From QHXM01 sp032160705 (GTDB taxonomy: Bacteria > Acidobacteriota > Blastocatellia > Pyrinomonadales > Pyrinomonadaceae), in contig JAVHVE010000001.1 of NCBI GenBank assembly GCA_032160705.1, positions 52,353 to 116,352 on the forward strand: a DNA stretch of 64,000 bases, read 5' to 3'. Each line of letters opens with the position of its first letter. Positions within the stretch are counted from its first letter, which is position 1. The position numbers were made by a program, and so were the translations under genes. Positions 58,235 to 64,000 of this stretch are shown here, one piece after another. The notes beneath the pieces were generated by a model, which was not told where the DNA came from, ran no database searches, and was given only the letters and a program-made list of their open reading frames with translations.

Positions 58235-58987
58235 ATGAAAAGTATATCTATCAAACTCTCACTCATTCTCGCGCTCTGTTCCTGCCTGAGTTATCCGGCG
58301 TTCGCGCAGCAGAGCAGGGAAGCGCCGTTGACAAATTCCGCTGTCATCAAACTTGTGAGGGCAGGATTTAAGGAAAAGACTGTCATCGCCATCATCCGAA
58401 GCCGTCCCGCGCAGTTTGACCTTTCGCCCGACCGCTTAATCGAACTCAAGCGAAGCAATGTCAGCGAGAACATCATCCTCGCCATGCTCGCCCTGGGCGA
58501 CACGGAGTTTGCGACAAACGATGATGATTGGGGCAGCGATCCTTTCTTCAACGATTCGGCGGGCACAAAAAAAGGGAACAAAGCACCCGACGGCGGTGTG
58601 GACATTTTCGGGATGAGCGGCGGCTCAAACAGTCGCACTCAGCGGCGCGGGCCTGATGGGTCGAGCGGAGGCGACACGCAGACGACCGGCAGCGCTACGG
58701 TACGCATCGTGCGCCCGCCGCTTGAGGCTGGCGGCAAACCTACGCTTGAAAAAACTCCGACGCTGACCAACGACTCAATCGTGGAATTGGTCGAAGCCGG
58801 ATTCTCTGAAGGCACGATCATTCGCCGCATCGAAAACGCGCCAGTCGAGTTTGATCTCGCCCCGCCCAAGCTCGCCGAGTTGCGCCGACACCGCGTCTCA
58901 GAGCGCATCATCGCCGCCATGACCACCGCGATGAGCGACGATTCGACGCAAGGCGCAAAGCCCGCGGGCAACACGCCGGAAAATTAA
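58235..58987 (+). CDS. Secreted protein with two copies of an LTN-x-LV-AGF-type repeat
   Basis: A signal peptide (to about 24, AFAQ) is followed by two homologous ~55-residue helical modules: residues ~32-86 (LTNSAVIKLVRAGFKEKTVIAII, FDLSPDRLIELKRSNVSENIILAM) and ~177-231 (LTNDSIVELVEAGFSEGTIIRRI, FDLAPPKLAELRRHRVSERIIAAM). A Gly/Asp/Ser-rich linker joins them. No catalytic motif is visible; the modules may be protein-binding. It precedes the VWA gene by 46 bases. Confidence 0.72.
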   Translation: MKSISIKLSLILALCSCLSYPAFAQQSREAPLTNSAVIKLVRAGFKEKTVIAIIRSRPAQFDLSPDRLIELKRSNVSENIILAMLALGDTEFATNDDDWGSDPFFNDSAGTKKGNKAPDGGVDIFGMSGGSNSRTQRRGPDGSSGGDTQTTGSATVRIVRPPLEAGGKPTLEKTPTLTNDSIVELVEAGFSEGTIIRRIENAPVEFDLAPPKLAELRRHRVSERIIAAMTTAMSDDSTQGAKPAGNTPEN

Positions 58988-59033
58988 GTTGATGCACAGC
59001 CGACAGAGGAAGACGAAAGGGAAGCGCGCGGGA

Positions 59034-60116
59034 ATGAGCGAGACAAAAGACCGGAAGCGAAAGTTTCTCTATTGCGCGAGCCTGTTATTACTCTCTCTTC
59101 TCTTTCTCTGTTCGTCGCCCGCTCAGGCGCAGGCCAACAGGCAAGCTAACGCTTCTCCAAAACCTACGCCTGACGGAGATGAGATTGATGAAGGCGATGT
59201 CATTTCCGTCAGCACTTCGGAAGTGATGTTGCCTGTGACCGTTCGTGACGCGAGCGGCCAGCTTGTGACCACGCTGACGCGCGAGCACTTTCGCGTCTTC
59301 GAGGATGGACGCCTTCAGCCTTTGAGCGATCTGGCGCTCAGGCGCGTCCCCGTGGATGTTGTCCTGATGGTGGATGCTTCTTCGAGCGCCGCCGCCAACC
59401 TGGAAGACTTTCAACGCGCCGTCGAGGGCTTCGCTACAAACCTCGGAGCGGAAGACCGCATTAGCCTGATTAAATTTGACGACCGCGTAGAACTCTTGCA
59501 GGACTGGACGCAGAGCCGCGTGCAGTTGCGCCGGAGCTTACGCCGCATCGTGCCGGGTATGTTTACGCGCTTCAATGATGCCTTGCTCCTGGCCGCGCGC
59601 GAGCAACTGGCTCATGCGCGCGGGCGACACGCCGTGATCGTCCTGACCGACGGCATTGATAGCGGGCGCGGCTACAGTACGCTCGAATCGGCGTTGCGTG
59701 CTTTACTCGAAGCGCAGGCCACCATCTATGTTGTCAGCAACACAGAGATAGAGCGTCAAAAGAAGAGCGCGGAGCTTGATTCTTTACTGGCTTCAACTTC
59801 TTCTTCTTCAGTCGCTCGCTTCAACGAGCTGCGCATCAATGACCTGCGCGAGGGCCTGCGCGTGCTGGATTTGAGCGAGCGGAATCTGGCGCAACTGACG
59901 GCGGCGACCGGGGGCAGGCTTTATAAGCCTTCGAGCTTTGACGAGCTGGATGCGACCTACAGGGAAGTCGCGGAGGAGTTGCGCCACCAGTACGCGCTCT
60001 ACTACACGCCTCTAAATAAAACGCGGGATGGGCGGTTTCGCCGTGTGCGGGTCGAAACAACGACTCCTTCACAGAAAGTCTCTGCGCGCATCGGCTATTT
60101 CGCTCCCGGCAGATGA
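59034..60116 (+). CDS. VWFA-related protein of the acidobacterial type
   Basis: A membrane/signal segment (FLYCASLLLLSLLFLCSSPAQAQA) precedes an Ig-like region (SEVMLPVTVRDASGQLVTTLTREHFRVFEDG) and a von Willebrand factor A domain with MIDAS elements VDASSSAAAN and LTDGIDSG. This arrangement matches the VWFA-related acidobacterial domain family, expanded in Acidobacteriota; function unknown, probably periplasmic protein-protein interaction. Start: ATG 59034 has GGGAAG upstream; ATG 58992 would add 14 residues. Confidence 0.85.
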   Translation: MSETKDRKRKFLYCASLLLLSLLFLCSSPAQAQANRQANASPKPTPDGDEIDEGDVISVSTSEVMLPVTVRDASGQLVTTLTREHFRVFEDGRLQPLSDLALRRVPVDVVLMVDASSSAAANLEDFQRAVEGFATNLGAEDRISLIKFDDRVELLQDWTQSRVQLRRSLRRIVPGMFTRFNDALLLAAREQLAHARGRHAVIVLTDGIDSGRGYSTLESALRALLEAQATIYVVSNTEIERQKKSAELDSLLASTSSSSVARFNELRINDLREGLRVLDLSERNLAQLTAATGGRLYKPSSFDELDATYREVAEELRHQYALYYTPLNKTRDGRFRRVRVETTTPSQKVSARIGYFAPGR

Positions 60117-60449
60117 TCCCTTTAAGAGTCGTCACCCTCATTCGCAGATTTCCTCAATAAATCACCTGATTCTTGAAGGGCAGGGGTCACAAAGCCCGCG
60201 CTTGCCGGGAAATAGACCTTCGTTGGTGTCATAATGCCACGACCTCTAATGAATGTGAAGGTGTGGGCTCATGTGACTCGCCAACCTCGCCTGTCGGTAT
60301 CACGAAAAATTCTCCCTTTCAAATTAAGTTCTATCATTCCTTCACTTGACTAATAGCTCTGAACGCGGCATAGTCATTGCTCTTGTGAGACTGCCGTTCT
60401 GCGAACTGCGTCTGTCTAAAGCAATTTATAACCCGGAGAAGGAAAATTC
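60117..60449. other. Intergenic stretch before the radical SAM gene
   Basis: No gene is seen. GGGCAGGGGTCA near 60178 is a partial copy of the 34716 palindrome. TTGACT near 60346, with CATAGT 17 bases downstream, is a weak promoter candidate that would leave a leader of about 70 bases before the ATG. Confidence 0.4.
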
Positions 60450-62480
<2,031 letters not shown>

Positions 62481-62509
62481 CTTTAATATCTAACGCCGAC
62501 TGCAAACTG

Positions 62510-62554
62510 ATGTCCCCTGCGAATCTTAAGAGAAGCATTCGCAGGGGACATTTC
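62510..62554 (+). terminator. Terminator of the radical SAM gene
   Basis: ATGTCCCCTGCGAAT (62510-62524) pairs perfectly with ATTCGCAGGGGACAT (62537-62551) around a 12-nt loop, followed by TTCT. Confidence 0.8.
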
Positions 62555-62589
62555 TATGATTCAGGGAAACCTATCTCTTCATAACCACC

Positions 62590-62820
62590 CTATGCTGGCT
62601 GAAGACCGGCTTTGAGACTTTGAATTGTATATTCAAGGACGGCCTCTACTTGTTCTTTAGTGACCCCAGGAAACCACGATAAAAAGTCGTCAATAGAGGC
62701 TCCGCTTTCAAGGTTCTCAAATAGAGCGATCACAGGCACGCGGGTGTTGCGAAAGACCCACGACCCGCTAACTTTTTCCGGGTCTCGCTCTACCGCAGAA
62801 CATGAAGACCAATCAATCAT
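62590..62820 (-). CDS. DUF433 domain protein (antitoxin-like)
   Basis: The 76-residue protein matches DUF433: GSWVFRNTRVPVIALFENLESGASIDDFLSWFPGVTKEQVEAVLEY. Such proteins are the antitoxin-like partner of VapC45/DUF5615-type PIN-like toxins. No toxin gene follows within the window on this strand, so it may be an orphan. Confidence 0.85.
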   Translation of the reverse strand: MIDWSSCSAVERDPEKVSGSWVFRNTRVPVIALFENLESGASIDDFLSWFPGVTKEQVEAVLEYTIQSLKAGLQPA

Positions 62821-62882
62821 GAAAGAACAATATCGTCTTCATCCGATGAAGGCAAGAAAGGATATGCTTTCCATAGTCTCTG

Positions 62883-63146
62883 CTATTCTTCCTCTTCATC
62901 CTCTTCGTCCAGGAATTCGTACTTCTGCATGATTTTGTCCCATTCGGCCATCTTCTTCGGCTCGTCCGCGTATTGCTTGTGCACGAAGGCGTCCATTTTC
63001 TTAAATCCTTCTACGTTCTCTAAGGCGATTTCCTTTGCTGCCCGAAAACACTCTTCTTTGGTACGTTTGAGTGTCACCTCAAGGTTATGTCTCGCCAGAT
63101 TTACACTCATTTCGCCAAATTTGTCCTCAGCCTCTCCGTCTTTCAT
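62883..63146 (-). CDS. Small acidic protein of unknown function
   Basis: The 87-residue protein is charged and probably helical, ends in a long acidic run (DEEDEEEE) and has no signal peptide. AAAGGA lies about 12 bases before the ATG. No family is recognised. Confidence 0.6.
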   Translation of the reverse strand: MKDGEAEDKFGEMSVNLARHNLEVTLKRTKEECFRAAKEIALENVEGFKKMDAFVHKQYADEPKKMAEWDKIMQKYEFLDEEDEEEE

Positions 63147-63262
63147 TGATTGCTCATCCTTTCTTCCCTCACAATTTGAAGATAAATCGCAAAAATTCAG
63201 CCTTTAGTGTGAATTCATGGTTCGTCTTCTTCCTCTGTCTTCATTGCATCTTAGTATAACTA

Positions 63263-63760
63263 TTACTTGAAGCAGCCTAACGTCCGAATAACCCGCCCCG
63301 CGCATGAAGCATCCAAGATGAAGAAACCAGAACGCTCGCCTAACTGCTCGGCGAGAGGTTTCAGGCCGGGAGTGTTCCTGGCTGCGGTCTTGACGTAGTT
63401 GTAGACCTGTGTGGCCTGTTGCATGGCCTCGCTGCCGACGGCCAGCCGCGTGTCGTCAATTCGGGAAGCGACCGAGGATGCGAGCGTGCCGAGTTCCGTG
63501 AGTGTTGCTAAGAGGTCAACATCTTTCTGAAAATCGGTGGTGTTGAAGCTCGCGGGAAAGATCGTGGCGTTATTCTGTGCGGCGGAAGAGGCGTTTTGGA
63601 CAAAGGACATGCTGTTCGGCCCTGTCTTTAAGAGAGCTTTACGTTCGTTCGCCGTCAGATTGACGAGAAAGGGAAGTTTTGCAAGGACAGCCGCGAAAGA
63701 ATCTTTGACGGCTTGCACGTCCGCAGATGAAATTGTGACGTTGATGTTCTGGTAAGGCAT
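63263..63760 (-). CDS. Hypothetical helical protein
   Basis: From ATG 63760, which has AAGGAG 9 bases upstream, the product has 165 residues; the open frame extends to 63838. It begins MPYQNINVTISSADVQAVKDSFAAVLAKLPFLVNLTANERKALLKTG and is predicted mostly helical, with no signal or membrane segment. The MPYQNINVTISSADV opening is common in a family of uncharacterised small proteins in Acidobacteriota and other phyla, by recollection only. Confidence 0.65.
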   Translation of the reverse strand: MPYQNINVTISSADVQAVKDSFAAVLAKLPFLVNLTANERKALLKTGPNSMSFVQNASSAAQNNATIFPASFNTTDFQKDVDLLATLTELGTLASSVASRIDDTRLAVGSEAMQQATQVYNYVKTAARNTPGLKPLAEQLGERSGFFILDASCAGRVIRTLGCFK

Positions 63761-64000
63761 AGGTCGAGTCTCCTTTGTGAGTAGGTTGGTTGTGAAGCGA
63801 GTTCCAGACCTTGCAAAGACCCTGTTGACGCGTGTCACTTTAGTCGCAAGCGAAGCGCAGAGTCAAGAAAAAGGGTCGTGATTCAGAATTTATGATGCAG
63901 ATGATTTCTATGATGAAAGAATAGCTTTATCACCGCCTCATCCATTTCATCGCTCTTTGAAAAGCAAATGGTTCGTCTGTGCCACCGCTTCAAGCGCGTG

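Overview
The window reads as a chromosome segment of an Acidobacteriota bacterium, most likely class Blastocatellia. This is inferred from gene content, with no database search: a VWFA-type secreted protein of the acidobacterial kind, an extended Tad pilus cluster, many small secreted orphans, a tetraether-synthase-like radical SAM enzyme, and moderately GC-rich, densely packed genes. No rRNA or convincing tRNA gene was seen.

Layout. 1-3.7 kb: tail of an unknown gene, a secreted-type trypsin-like protease and a large exported protein ending in two tandem beta-rich modules. 3.7-4.1 kb: a perfect hairpin and a possible integrase remnant. 4.1-10.6 kb: chromate transporter and ornithine cyclodeaminase homologue on the plus strand, then (minus strand) phosphoglucomutase, gluconokinase and a 5'-nucleotidase-type phosphoesterase. 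10.7-16.5 kb: a secreted orphan, a Rieske oxygenase, an SRPBCC protein, an APH-like kinase and an acyl-CoA dehydrogenase. 16.5-26 kb: a housekeeping run thrS-infC-rpmI-rplT-pheS-pheT-zapB-zapA-(6S RNA candidate)-ymdB. 26-39 kb: an acyl-CoA cluster (thioesterase, acyl-CoA carboxylase beta subunit, split AtuA, hydrolase, two enoyl-CoA hydratases, two-subunit acyl-CoA mutase), with a hicBA toxin-antitoxin pair lying between the two AtuA genes. 39.4-60 kb: ftsB, a sigma-54 activator, an M50 protease and a complete Tad/Flp pilus locus (two flp pilins, cpaA, cpaB, cpaC, tadG/E/E, cpaE, cpaF, tadB, tadC, tadD), followed by an AAA+ ATPase, a LysM lytic transglycosylase and secreted proteins. 60.4-64 kb: a radical SAM protein of the tetraether synthase (Tes) family and three small minus-strand genes.

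The most striking non-coding feature is a family of at least fourteen intergenic hairpins whose arms are tandem 7-nt units (GAGTCTG, GTCAGAA, GTGACAG, CAGTTTT, AATCGTG, GGGATGA, TTTTTGA). The heptamer differs between elements, but the 7-nt period and the inverted architecture are constant. The elements fill gaps between co-directional genes, usually beginning within about ten bases of the upstream stop codon and ending just before the next start codon. Several copies share similar apex sequences in opposite orientations, which suggests dispersal. Genes directly behind them (pheT, ymdB, atuA, cpaE, tadC) mostly lack a Shine-Dalgarno sequence.

Other points of interest: infC appears to start at AUA; PheT lacks the N-terminal tRNA-binding (B2) domain; the acyl-CoA mutase carries the Phe/Gln pair typical of isobutyryl-CoA mutase and sits behind a near-consensus promoter overlapped by a dyad; a -24/-12 promoter candidate precedes the Tad operon, next to a sigma-54 activator gene.
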